Below are positions 47,476-59,700 of a DNA stretch of 64,000 bases, in pieces (within the stretch, counting starts at the first letter, position 1; each line of letters opens with the position of its first letter). Source of the stretch: Oxyruncus cristatus (taxonomy: Eukaryota > Chordata > Aves > Passeriformes > Cotingidae). The stretch lies in assembly GCA_013399855.1 (NCBI GenBank), contig VXAY01002346.1:370910-434909 (forward strand), read 5' to 3'. The position numbers and the translations under genes are program-made. The notes under the pieces are model-generated. The model had not been told where the DNA came from and searched no databases. It was given only the letters and a program-made list of their open reading frames with translations.

Positions 47476-50400
47476 TTTAAAAAAAGAAAGAAAAGTTTCT
47501 TTGAAAGCTGAATGGCACTAACAGCAGTAGAGCTTGTGATAAATCCAGCTATTTGATGTTTGTGTGAATTTTGGTCCCCCATGTCTGTGATCTTCTGGAC
47601 CTCAATACCTTTCTGGTTCGGTACTACATTGCTGTACGCCACTATGGAGTGTTATCACTGCCTGATGTGCATTGATGTTGCTAAATGCTGCATTTATTGT
47701 TAGATTCTTCCTACCTTCTTTCCTCTTTCCCTTCCTATCTCTGTTTTTAAGTGTTACAAATTTGAAAATACTTGTAGCCCAAATGGAAAAGCACTCAAAA
47801 GAAAAAGAAGGAAAAATTTAAAACATAATTCTTTAGTGAAGAGAGGGAAGAAAACTATAAAAATCTTAGTGGAAGAAAGTGGGTGTTTTTGTAAAGGCAA
47901 TAGACTTTGTAATGGACTATGGTGCTGTAGTGGAACATTTTGCTTTTGGCTGACAGTGGGACCCAGCCGTTGTTTCATAGCTCTTCGCTGCTGACATAAA
48001 AGGGAGGCACTGCCTTGTGCTCTGCAGGGTTCCTAACCAGGGCCTCAGAGTGTGCAGGTGTGGGAGCTGGAGAAGCCTGGGAAATGTGCAGTGTGAGTGG
48101 AAGAGAGAAGGCAAGGGCAGTGCTGTTACTGTCCACAGACAAGCCAGTATAGCCAAACGGGGGTAGTTCTTTGAATGTTAAACATTCTTGGTGTACAGGC
48201 TGAACTATGCAACACTCCAAAATCAGAAGCATTTCTGACAGTTCTGGTTTCACGTTGTTCTTTCAAAAGTGACTCTATGACTGCAAAGTTGTCTGATTTG
48301 GAGAGCAAAGCACTTCATCAGTAGTCAGGAAATGTGTTGCTGCTTGACTATAAAATGTTATCCATGTTCATTCTGCTCCAGCTCATTTCAGATAGACCCT
48401 CTGTTGTCTACTCTGCAGGTTTTTATGCACAGCTATGAGATGTTAAGTCTGACTTCCTGCAGCTTTTTTATGTACTACAGTGAGAGAAAAACAGTGCAGA
48501 AGAGGCTGGGTTTCTGAAAGTTAAAAATATGTTAAGTCACTGAAATATGCTAAGTCTCTGACACTGGGCAACTTGCAGAGAGCACATAAATGGATTAGCA
48601 GGATTAAAACCTCTTGAAGAGTAACTTTGACATTTCCATTTGTTTTCCGTTTGGGAGAGCAGCAGGTTTATCCTGCCAGTAACAGAATAGCAGGTGAGTT
48701 TCTAAAGGCTAGAAAGACTTCAAAATGCTAATAGTTTGCAGCACTGTAGTGATTTCAGACATTCCTGGTGTATGCTCTTGTCCTTATGCAGGAAAACTAA
48801 GTGGGAGGTGAATTTGCTTGTGAGGGCACTTGTTGAGATGTTTTGGTAGCAAGCACAACATAACTAATGACGACTATCTTGGAATAAGCCTTTTTGGAAA
48901 AGCATTTATGCAGCACTGAACACAGTCCAAACAGCTCCTGTTCTTAGCCTTGTAAGTACTTGATGAGTACCCTTAGTGGGCTGTAGGCTGTTTTTTTTAG
49001 TTAAACAGGACTCTTCAAATTTTCTTATTGTATCACAAATGTTAAAGGACATCAAACCAATGCACTTTTTTTTACAGAAAATATTCTTTTGAGACACCCC
49101 ATTAAAAAAAAAGTGCTTTTAGTTTCTGTGTTATAATCCACTGTCTCTGAAAGAAACTCATGTTTAGTTTAATGCTCATATTAAATGCAAAGTGAAGGAA
49201 GGCCCAGTTCAACATGTCTTGTACATTGAGGTCTTTACACAGGTATAAATAAACCTCTCTTCCCTGGCCTGTCAGTGTAAATAAAGTTCATCGGATTAGG
49301 TCCAGCTGCTTTCCATATTTAGATTGACTGCTGAAGGGAGTGGAAACATTTCAGCTGACATGGTGGACTACAGAGCAAAGCTTTAAATCCATCACTTTTT
49401 GATTAAACTAACATCAGACATCTCTGATGGGATGTCATAGAACAGCTCTATGAACTGAAACAACTGCAGCAATCTCTAGCCAAACTATTCACTTTTTACA
49501 AAAACTCGTAGGACCTTTGGGAAATGCATCTTTCCATGACTGCAGATGTTAAATTTCCATGGCGTGCAATCTATAAGATGTACAGTTATTTATGCCTTAC
49601 ACAGTAGGCTACTTTTGTGTACTTTGAAACGAGTGCCTCCTGCTCTCCCCAGGGAGCAGGCTGTCCAGGACCTTGACAGTGATCTTGCAAACATTTGTGT
49701 AAAAGGTTTTCTAATGTGACACTACACTCCTAAAACCACAAGCTCTTTTGGAAAATCTATTAAACTTGTGCTTCTCAATCATGGAGCTGTTGAAAGTGCC
49801 AGCATGGTGCATGGTTCTGTTCCCTAGTCTAGTGGAAATGGCCCATGAAGTGTTATACAAACACAGTTGGGGCAAGAACATCAGCTTAGTTTCCTTAATT
49901 TTCCTCTGGGGTTTTTAGTCAGCAGGTTCTGTTGCACTGATTGCTCTCACCTGGCTCTTGAATGTGAACATCCGCTGGGTGCTGATGACTTGTAAAAATT
50001 CAGAATGATGCTTAAAATATACCGAGAACAGTTACAGGGAGCTCAGACTTGTCTTAGAATCACAGATCCAAAAGGACAAAGTTAATTCTTTACTCACATT
50101 TTACATTTTGTTCTGAAGAACAGATTCACTTTCTGAATTTCTGCTTTCTGAAGAGTATGTTCCCATTTTTGTTCTTTGCCAAAATTTTACCAAAATACCC
50201 GTAGTCATCCTTTCTGAGTAGTGCAGCCCAGCATCACTTCAGGGATTTGTGCTGTCATACCGTGCTGCCTCTGTGAGATGACACCACAAGGAGTGGTGAG
50301 GATGCCCCTGTGTCATTCATTCCATTGACATGTGGGGGCTGAGGAAGAGGAATAGTTTTTGTGTTCCTTGACAGCATTTGGGTTGGATTCATTTAAACTA

Positions 50401-51373
50401 CAGTCCAAATCAAAAATTTTTAGCATGTGCTACTACCTGTCTGCCTTTCAGCTTTGATCATAATTCTCAAACAAGGTGCTGGGTCAGGCAGGACATGTTC
50501 TCTGCTCATAATTGGTAGAAGTGACTGCTTCAATAGCTACCACCATTTGAGAATATGGCCCAGAACGTAGTGATGACTTTTATAGATGAAAGGGGCAAGT
50601 TAAGGTATAAATAGAAGTAATTTGTTCTGTTACAAAGCTCACAATATTTAAACTCAAAAAGGGTAGTCTTGTGCCCAGATATTTTATCTTCTGCAGATGA
50701 TAGAGTACAGGAGGCCACGCAGTAATTGCAGTGTTTTACTGCCATGTGGCCAGATGCAATGAAGACCAGGTGTACATGGAGTTTATGAAGCACTACTTTG
50801 TAAAGTAGCTTGTCTGATCACAACACCTTAAAGATTATTCTGTTCATGCTCTTCTGTTCCATTTATCAGCTTCTACCTCAGCCTTGTTCACTTCAGCCAA
50901 GTCATGTCTTAAAACATCTTACATCAGCTGCTGTCAAAATTCTTGTCAAAAATGCCCTTTTTGCCTTCCTTGGTTTTGCCTAGGTGTAATGAATGTTTAG
51001 AAAAAAAGATATTTGTGACCTTTTAGTCTCTGTGCCCTCCCCTCTACAATCCATCAACCTGATCCCACAAACTGTTTGCACAAATGTAATAGAAGTGATT
51101 CTCCTGCAGAGCATGGAACTTTTAGTCTCCCATTTCCCAGCATAACTTGAAGTATGTCAGAAGTTGTCAGCTACTTATCCTTACCAGCCTGAGAAATTTC
51201 CTTTTCTTGATTATGGCTGTGCTGACCAGAACAACAAATGTTGTTCAGCTCTGTATATGAATCTCTTCCACATTGTTTTGTTTTAGGTTTTTAACAAAAT
51301 TTTTTGTGCCTCCCCTAATCAGCTGCAAGCAGGCACCTACTGCAGCTTTATTGAGGGACAAAAGGATGAACCT
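47476..51373. other. No supported gene
   Basis: Short ORFs only. The section around 49.1-49.6 kb is notable for few ORFs and balanced composition, but nothing identifiable. No transposon recognised. Confidence 0.45.
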
Positions 51374-51400
51374 AAAAATAAATAAATAAATAAATAAAAA
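51374..51400 (+). repeat. (AAAT)n microsatellite
   Basis: About six uninterrupted AAAT units. Confidence 0.95.
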
Positions 51401-51626
51401 GTATGACTGTATAACTAAATCCTGTAAATTAGTGATGTTTCTGCCTTACCTCACAGTTACATATCAGCCATCCCTGTGTATGTTTCTGAAATGTATCTCT
51501 GTTTTCTCTGTGCTCTCATCCACTTGCTTTTCTGAACCAGACTCTCTAACAAAAGCCTGGGTCATGTCTTCTGGAGCCAAACAGATATTTCCTAGTCAGT
51601 AATTATTTCACTGTTGTTTTAAAGCA

Positions 51627-51688
51627 CCTTGTCTCTTCCTCCTTTCTTCCTTCTTTCTCTTCTTCCTTCTCTTTCTGCTTTCTCTCCT
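51627..51688 (+). repeat. Polypyrimidine (CT-rich) tract
   Basis: Roughly 60 bases of almost pure C and T with CTTCCTTCTT-type iterations; a simple-sequence tract. Confidence 0.85.
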
Positions 51689-52407
51689 AACTGCCTCCTT
51701 TTACATATTTAGGCAGAATGGTACAAAACAGATGCATTGAGATATTGATGGGAATTCACAGAGATAGTACACACCACACCTTATCTGCCACTACCCTCAT
51801 TTCCTAATTACCTAAAATCTAACTTGTGGTCTTATGGCTTCTTTCCTTTTAAGAGCGTGACTCTCCTCCCTGGACCTGCTCTAGGCACACTTGCCATCAG
51901 CAGTTTTCCTTTAGGATCCCACCAGGCCTCTAACCCAGGGTCTGCTGAGGACCATCTGCTCTTTTCATGTGCCTTTCTACTGATACCAAAACAATTTCCA
52001 TCTGACTGCCCTGTGCTTTGCACAAATAAAAACCTTTCGGGCTGCCGCTTCTAAAGTAGATTTACCTTCAATCACCATTTATTAAATCTCTGTCCATTAA
52101 AAACCATAGCTTGCAGAGTCTGTGTGCATTAAGCCTGATTATAGAGTCAGTAGAGAAGAGGGAGGGGGACAGCAGTTTGTATCAGTGTATTTCCCTGTTT
52201 TTCTGCTTGGCTGGCTCGCTGGTAACACTTGGGACAGGGTGCACATTGGAACAGGAATCTCATTGTTTGGCTTTGATTTTGTTTTATGCACCTGTCTCTC
52301 TTTTTATTTAAGCTGTAACTTAAGGATTGTTGGCTTCAGAAAAAAAACTGCTCAGACTACATGACTGAAATCCTAGTTTTCTTTGGTGCTGGGGTGCTAG
52401 TTTCCTT

Positions 52408-52530
52408 ATGGAGGGTAAGGGCCAGGGGATTAAGAAAGGAAAAGGAGGAAAGTTGGCAGGCTCCTTACGGAGGATGAGTGGCTCCTTCAAACGCACTTCA
52501 TTTAAAGGCTCTGCATCTGGATCACAAAGG
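52408..52530 (+). CDS. Candidate first coding exon, 41 codons, phase 0
   Basis: An ATG at 52408 opens 41 codons that run exactly in phase into CAAAGG/GTAAGT, a donor that fits the consensus perfectly. A second in-frame ATG at 52474 has A at -3. The frame is closed upstream by TGA at 52366-52368. The peptide is strongly basic and rich in Gly, Ser and Lys: it starts MEGKGQGIKKGKGGK and contains LRRMSGSFKRTSFKG, with repeated basic-x-x-Ser patterns typical of kinase phosphorylation sites in signalling or cytoskeletal adaptor proteins. No strong acceptor lies just upstream, so an alternative first exon with its own promoter is the best model. Downstream exons were not found in the window and the gene is not recognised. 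The opposite strand also has a 127-codon ORF, which I treat as a shadow. Confidence 0.45.
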
Positions 52531-55500
52531 GTAAGTCTGCAATTTCCCAAATAGTACAATCTGAGGGAAACAGCTGGAGGCACTGTTTGCCCCTTTATTT
52601 TTATAACAGCTGGTACTGTTACAAATGGGAACAATTCCCTTTCCCTCTGTGCTCTTTGAAGTCTCAGAGGTATCACTTGTGTTCTTTGCACTGGTTCTGG
52701 CAACGGATCTTATTCCTGTTATGGGAGTTCTTTCACAAGTTCCTCTCCTAAAGATCTTTGGGTTAAATGTCTCTGTACAGGGCTAGCCTGTAATTATTCC
52801 TATCCATAGTCAAAATCGTATTTTGATGACTATTGATACTTAGTGTTCATGCCAAATCTAGATGCAGTAAATGAGAAGACTGGTAGGATGTAGACGGGAT
52901 TTTGATGTGATTCACTGAACTGCAGCAGTCAGATTCTATGAGAAATACAGTTTGTGGCTAGAGTATTTGCTGTGTAGGTTATGAATGAAAGAGGAAGGGG
53001 GGAGAAAGAAGACATGAGAGGATTGATTTATAGTGTATGAGCTCACTGTTGTTATCATTAGCTTGCATGTAGTAGACAAATATTATGAGATTGTTTCTTC
53101 AGTTTTCAGCTGTGAGGGGGATTTATATACATATATAAAAAAATCCATGGATTGATAGATTCTTTTGCAACAAATATAGACTAACTTCAACTCGGGATTA
53201 TTTAGATTCCAGCTCAACTGGCCTTTTTCAAACTGATTCCATTCAAATAATGAGAAATAGTTTTTGTCTACTCTTTGAACCCCTGAAACCTTCTTACCTC
53301 TAATTTCTGCTGATCGTTGTCACCATGTTAGAGTCAGATTCCCATTAAAAGGGTGAAAGGAAGTTTGAAGAACCATAAACTGAGAGGAAAAATGTCACAC
53401 AGGAAACTGAATATGCACTGAGTGGCTTGCAGCCACTGTCTCGGAATAAAGTGCTGTACGGTGAGGTCGGTACGTACTGTCTGTGGGCCCCGGGCCTTTC
53501 TGGCTGAAGAGATTGTTGAGCTGCGTGGAATGCCCACATTACAGGCCCTCTTACAGACACTGGGGAGTACTAGATGCAAAAGGAATGTTTCAGCTGTAAC
53601 TTCCTTGGCACCAGGGCCAAGCCTAAACATTTAGAATCCGAATGGAAGGTGTTTGTGGTGGGTTCAGCTTTTTCTGCTCTGATGGATATAAAGCCAAGTG
53701 GCACATTGAAATGTCAGCTCATACTTAGCAGCAGTGTCGCTTCATGTAACTTTTCCCATCACTTGCGCAGTTGCTTCTTGGTGCCTCATGGCTTTGTGCA
53801 AACAGTGTGAAAAACCAGGCTGTCCTCCAAGAATCTGGAGTTCCATGAACAACCGTGTATTTCTTGCTTTGTCAGCCAGATGGCCTCTAGTTCCACAGGC
53901 TGGTAGTGTTATCTTTATTTATTGAGTAATACAAAGAAATAATGATAAAAGAAATTAAAGAAAAGGATTGCATCCTTAAAATGTTGGTTTGTAATTTAAA
54001 CTCACTTAAAAGTGGCAAATCAGAATAGTAAATCCATAATGCAGGCATAGCGCCCCAGGTGCAGGCAGCATTTTTTTTTAATATCCCCAAGCCTACTTTG
54101 GTACTGCAAAGCATCCAGCATTTTACTTCTTGACTGGAATTAGGTCAGAGTAAAATACACACATAAAAATTGCTTGATCTTGTCCCACTAATCCCATGGG
54201 AAAAATTAGTCAAGTGAAAGTAAAAGGAACATAGATATTGTTTTTCTTAACAAGATTTGACTTCTTATTATGAGTAAATTTTGTCTTTTAAAATTTTATT
54301 ATGAGTAAATTTTGTCTTTAAATTCTTGTCATGGCTTGCTTATTTTAGTTTTCCTAATTCATTCGGTATCTATTTGTTTTAATGTTCATTTTAAGGACAG
54401 AAACTTTACCTTTCATGAAAAAAGTGTTATTTCTAGAGCTGATTAGAAGACTATGTTTTTAGGCTTATGTAGTAGGCTGGGAATGTTACTTGTGCTAGAA
54501 ATGATGTTGGTTGGCTCTTTGAGGTTAGTAGCCTGCTGTCAGCTCCCAGGCAAGTGAAAGTGCTCATCTCTGAGAGCAGGAAATCTGGGCATTGTTGTGT
54601 TTGAAAATGTTTTGTGTTGAATGTAAACTTTTGTTAATGATGCAGCTGAAAACGGGAATCGAAGCTGGTCATGAATGTGTGTGCTTTGTAGGGGAGTAGT
54701 GCTTTGGGATCCATCTGGAAAATCTACACAGGAAATGGTTAAAGGCATGGGATGGAGCTAAATATAGAGTTTTGAAACGAAAATTTCACCTACTGCTCCA
54801 GTCTTTTTTCCCTTTTGCCATTCTCAGAGACAGTGTTCTGAGGAATGTGTACCAGTGTGTGATCCTGGCCCATGATGTTAACTTCCACTTTTTACTGCAG
54901 TAGTGCTGGGTACCAAGAGTGCTTGGAATGTATCTCAGCACAGCTCTCTGCTCAGCTTTCCTGTGTAGCCCCCTGGTTTTGGCAGCAGTGCTGTGGAGGA
55001 AGATGACATTTTATTTCATGAGCAGTTTTACAAACCCACCCGTTGCTACTTGCTGTGCAGTTCAAGGTGTTACTCTCTGCCCCAACAGAGAGTGCTCCAA
55101 ATGCCATGTGAAACCCATGGAGTTTAAGAGGAGTGTGCCTGTGTGTGCTTACATCTGTGTTTGGGGGTTGTTTCCTGGAGACATCTCACTTTATTAAAAA
55201 AGGAAGCAACTTATCTGGATGTACATCACTGGTCTGTCATTCTCACTAATGGGAATTACTTCAAATTATTTCTCTAGTATGAAACAATGCTTTCATCTCT
55301 GCTTACTATCTCCATTGGCTTGATCTAAATGCCTTCAAGATGTACCTACTATGACTGATTCTCTGTTCCTCTGAAGAGAAAACCATTTTATTGAAACAGC
55401 TTTACTCTGCATTTATTTCTCCTTGCCTATAATGCTCTCATGCTTGTACATTCTCTGTAATAATCTGTGTAAGGGTATATTCAGTACAAGCCTTCCAGAT

Positions 55501-56520
55501 GCTCAGATTTAAGCTTTTATAGAGCCACCAATATATTTTATCACTATCTTCTTCCTCGTTATCAAATGTGGTGTAACAAATAACAGTAATGTCCAAAAAA
55601 ATTTTAGAATATTAAAAAATATTTTAAAGAATATTTTATCTATTAGAAAACTTTGAAATCTTAACAGCACTATTATAGAAAGTATAATGGATTTTTAAAA
55701 AGAATTTTAAGGTAGTACAATACTACCCAGTGATTTATTGGAAATGCTTTGATGGATTACAAAGGAGGAAAGATTATTAGACCTTCAGACTACTGCAAAT
55801 AACATGTCCTATGTTTTGTAAATGACCAGATAAACCATTGATGAACACATTCTCTTGAATCAGAGAGGATTTAGCTTCTAGACAGAAAACCAGTTTTTTC
55901 CCCTGCAAGTCACTGTTTTGATCTGTCTTACCATTCATTATGAAGTTTGAAAATTAGTGTGAAATCCCTTGAATTTAGTTGCAGTTGGTAAATTGTATGT
56001 TTTATGTGCTTTCCTATTGTAATATTAAACTTTGAATAGAAAAAAAAACACTAACAGGATGAATTTACTTTCTACTCCTCAACTGTTGGTCAAGAAGCTG
56101 TGATTTCCTTCAAATTACATACTTTTTGATGGTTTATAAAAGATTAGGCCATAGGTATGTTGGGAATTTTTCTGGGACTGGTTAATACTGCAGTTATGGT
56201 TAGATAGATCCCTTGGTAACAGTGAAATAATTTTTATACACATTCCTCTTGAGAGTTTCACTTTTTTTCACCTCAAATTTCTGCTGTGATTAATAAATTC
56301 TCTTTGTGCAAATATTTTGGCCAATGTCTCAGTGGCTCAAGAGATGCGACTGTATGTCTTCGTTTTTTAGGAGTCAGATAAGTGATGGGACTAAAAAAAT
56401 AGTTGGGACATAATAAAATTTATTTCTGAGTGCATCAGAGCAGGTTCTCCCTTAATGCCGCCCAGAAAATCAGGGCAATAATTAAACTGTCATCTCAGGT
56501 AGATTTGGCCCTGAAGGAAA
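52531..56520. other. No supported gene; possible downstream intron
   Basis: No further exon recognised. The part 55.5-56.1 kb is very AT-rich with TTTTAAAATATT-like self-complementary runs. A 31-bp-period repeat at 54265 is listed separately. Confidence 0.45.
54265..54319 (+). repeat. 31-bp-period direct repeat, two copies
   Basis: TTATTATGAGTAAATTTTGT followed by CTTT occurs at 54265 and at 54296. A small tandem duplication in AT-rich sequence. Confidence 0.9.
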
Positions 56521-56700
56521 ATGAAGGAGCCTCGTGTGCGGAGAACAGGCCGAGAGGTTCGGCTGCCCCTTTTCACACGAACAAAGCCGTACTGGGCAGC
56601 ACGTCTGCAGTGCAGACTCAGCCTCAGGGACAGCAGCACAGCCCGCCCTGCTCCCTGCGATGAAGGGGGGGAATGCCGACTTCGACTGACCTCTAGCACT
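56521..56700. other. CpG-rich patch
   Basis: About 170 bases with roughly a dozen CpG dinucleotides amid AT-rich, CpG-poor DNA. Both strands are open here, but the peptides are not recognisable and no strong donor or acceptor borders were seen. It could be a small orphan CpG patch, a regulatory element or a recently inserted sequence. Confidence 0.4.
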
Positions 56701-56718
56701 GCAGAACCCGTGCTGTAG

Positions 56719-59700
56719 CTGTGTTCGAGAGAAGCTGAAATTGTTACAGCTGGGCCTTCAGACCTGCCCAGTTTTGACCAAGCTCTTGTGCTCGTGCCTG
56801 CTGTTGTGCCCGGAGCATCCTGCAGGCCCTGGCCCTGCACCCCCGCTGGATCAACAGCCAGGCCTTTAGTGTTGACTGGGTGTCAATGACCTTCCCGGGC
56901 TGGGAAAGAGCATTGGGAAAAGCAGGCTGTGACAGAGCCTGTTAGACAGTGCCAACCGATCTGAGTAGCCATTGGAAAGAAATCCTTTAACCCCCGAAGC
57001 AGAGCTTACAATTGGCCAAGGGAATTATAAAGCTTTTGTTTTGCTGTGACACACCATCCAAAGGAAGAATATCAGTATAGAAGAGCATTTGTCCAATTTG
57101 AAATGTAGAACCGAAAGGTTCTCCTTGACATGTACATGACCTATTTCTTGACACCTTGTAAGTTCCTTTGTAAGCCAGACATGGTCAGGTATGGCTTTTA
57201 GGAATCTCTTTGTCATCAGGAATTGTTCCTTAGGAGCTGAGTGTATTCTGCAGGAGTGAGTTCCCCAGCACAGTTGGACACAGGGCATTGTGGTAAAGCC
57301 CCTTCTCTACAAGTCAGTGCCTTGCAGACATCCAGCAGAAGCAGATGATGGGTGTACACAGCGAGTAATGTGTGATCTCTAGCATGAAGGAAAGGTTCCC
57401 ACACAGGCATGGGAGCTCGCTATTCCAGGTAGGATGGGGCATGGAGTCAGTGACAGGAGCTCGCTCCTGCACTGTACAGCTGTTAAACCTCACGTGCCCC
57501 TGCCCAAAGCACTGCTGCTACCACTGTTGTGTCCTGGTGGCTTCCAGCAGGGAGAAAGTCATGAGTTTTGTGGGAGCTTTTAGACATTCTTAGTTTAAGC
57601 CCATATGTTTGGCAAATTTTTAAAACTAATGATAGCTGCTACTTATAAGGAATATGTATTTGTCTCACAGAACATGTCTATGTCTGGGCCAGCACTGCCT
57701 AAACCCCACAATTTACAGCCACTGCAGACTGTCCACCAGCAGGACAAATATATGATGTGACTTTTGTACAGAACTCATGTCATGTGCTGAATGTCAGAAT
57801 CACCTTGTGAATTATGGAATAATAGTTTTTACTTTTCAGTAACTTGATGCTATTCTGTCCAGCAGTTTATATTCACTTCTGGCAAGTGTAGGATTTGCTT
57901 GCATCTGTGTCTTTTGCAACTGGGCTTCACTGCCTGTGTCCCCACACAAATTCCCCCTAGTCTCACTGAAAAAAACCTGCCATGGGTGCTTGGTTCGTGC
58001 TACACCACTTGCCAGCATCTCTGCAGTGATGGACAGACTGCAAACGAGCCTTATGCAGTTCTGAGCAGAGAAAGATCAGGGCAGAAAGCCTTGAGCAGTT
58101 TTCACTTTGAGTGTAGTTTTATTGAAGGAATCTGTCGAGGGTGGATACCTATTACAAACTGAAACAAATGTTCATGAATACTGAAAATACCTCTCTGACT
58201 TTCAAACACAGAGAGCAACAAGTGCATATTAGAGTGCTTCTGAGGGGGATCACGGGACAGTGGCAGGAGACAGACAGAATGGGACTGCAAGTGGCACTGT
58301 GCTCCAGATGGCTGCCCCTTTGTTTTGCCTAGAACACACAAGTGTGGATAAGCAAAGGAAAAGGCAGTTTTGCTGGGAAGTGGCATTAATTCATGTCTCA
58401 CGTAGCAACAGGAGGTCAGGTGATCTTGCAATAATGATTGGGGTACTTACTGCTCTCCAGTCCTACCTTTGAAGAATCAGACACTGCCTTAGTGAACAGA
58501 ATCTTCCTGGTCTTTTTCATTTCAGACTCTGCATTTGTAGAATTTGACAGAGGTGATTGAGATTCTTTTAATTTAGTCCTTAAAAATGAGGTGAAAAACA
58601 TAGGTAGCAGAGTAAATGAAGAGTAAGAAAGCATTGAAAAAGAGACATTTCATGGGCAATGTGGGGCATTGCATCACCAATTTAACTTCACTAATTTGTT
58701 GCTACTTGATGAAATTGGGCAACTCACTTTTCTTCTATTTCTCTTACGTTTCTTGTCCACTTCACAGAAATAGTTTTGTGTTGTATGTGGGTCCCAATCT
58801 CTAGTGCAGCTTCTGTGATCTACACTAATGGAAAAGTTAGAAAAGTTGGAACTGGTTAAAACTAGTCTAGTGTTCATCTGCTGTCCCCCACTTCAAGCCT
58901 CCATTTAAATAAAAAGTAAGCAATGAGATAAACTGCTTAAAGGCTTACATTTGGACCCCAGTTTTACCTCCTAATATTTGTTATTTTTTGTGTTGCCAGT
59001 ATTTCTGTGTGTCCTGTGCTTTTGCCAGCCGTTAGCAGGCACATTATTGACATGAAGCAGCTGAAGTGTCAGTGTAGGGTTCGCCACTTGTCCAGTTTGG
59101 AGATGGGAGAAGTCCTGTCCACAGGCATTAGCAGGCAATGAGAAAGGCAGTTTGTCCTGGGAAGTGGCAGGAAGATGAAAGGAAATAGCAGAATGTGAAT
59201 GTACTTATTTGTGAGGAGTGGAAAAGGCATTGAAACCAATGTTACATAAATAATAACTGGTTCATTAGCAGATGAAAAGAGGGGTGGAGAGGATTAAAGA
59301 CAGGTAGTAGAGGCTGTGAAAGGCAGTTGTATGTGCCAGATTGCCCAGGCTAGGGGCAGGTTCAGACAGTGCTCTGGAGGCAGCAGCTGACCAGCTGAAG
59401 CAGGTCAGGTTGCCCAGACAGACTATATGAGAAAAGGGAGCCTCTGAAGGCCTTCAGCAAATCTGGGGAGAATGAAAGGGCAGTTGTTGCCGAGCAGATG
59501 CTGTGCAGACTGAAGGAAGAGTGGGAGAACAGTGAATCACACCACCCGGGACTGAAGAGCTGCTTCCTCACCATTTCGGCTGTGCCACAAAACCGGCACA
59601 CATATAGGCTGTGAGGTCAGTCTAACATCCAAAGGAGTTAGAAACAAAGACACAGTGATGAATAATTGCAACATAATTAGACAAGAGTCTTGCATTTAAT

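Noticed and set aside
48662..48692. Donor AATAGCAG/GTGAGT with nearby acceptor-like AGs
   Set aside because: The possible exon would be about 30 bases and the acceptor lacks a proper pyrimidine tract.
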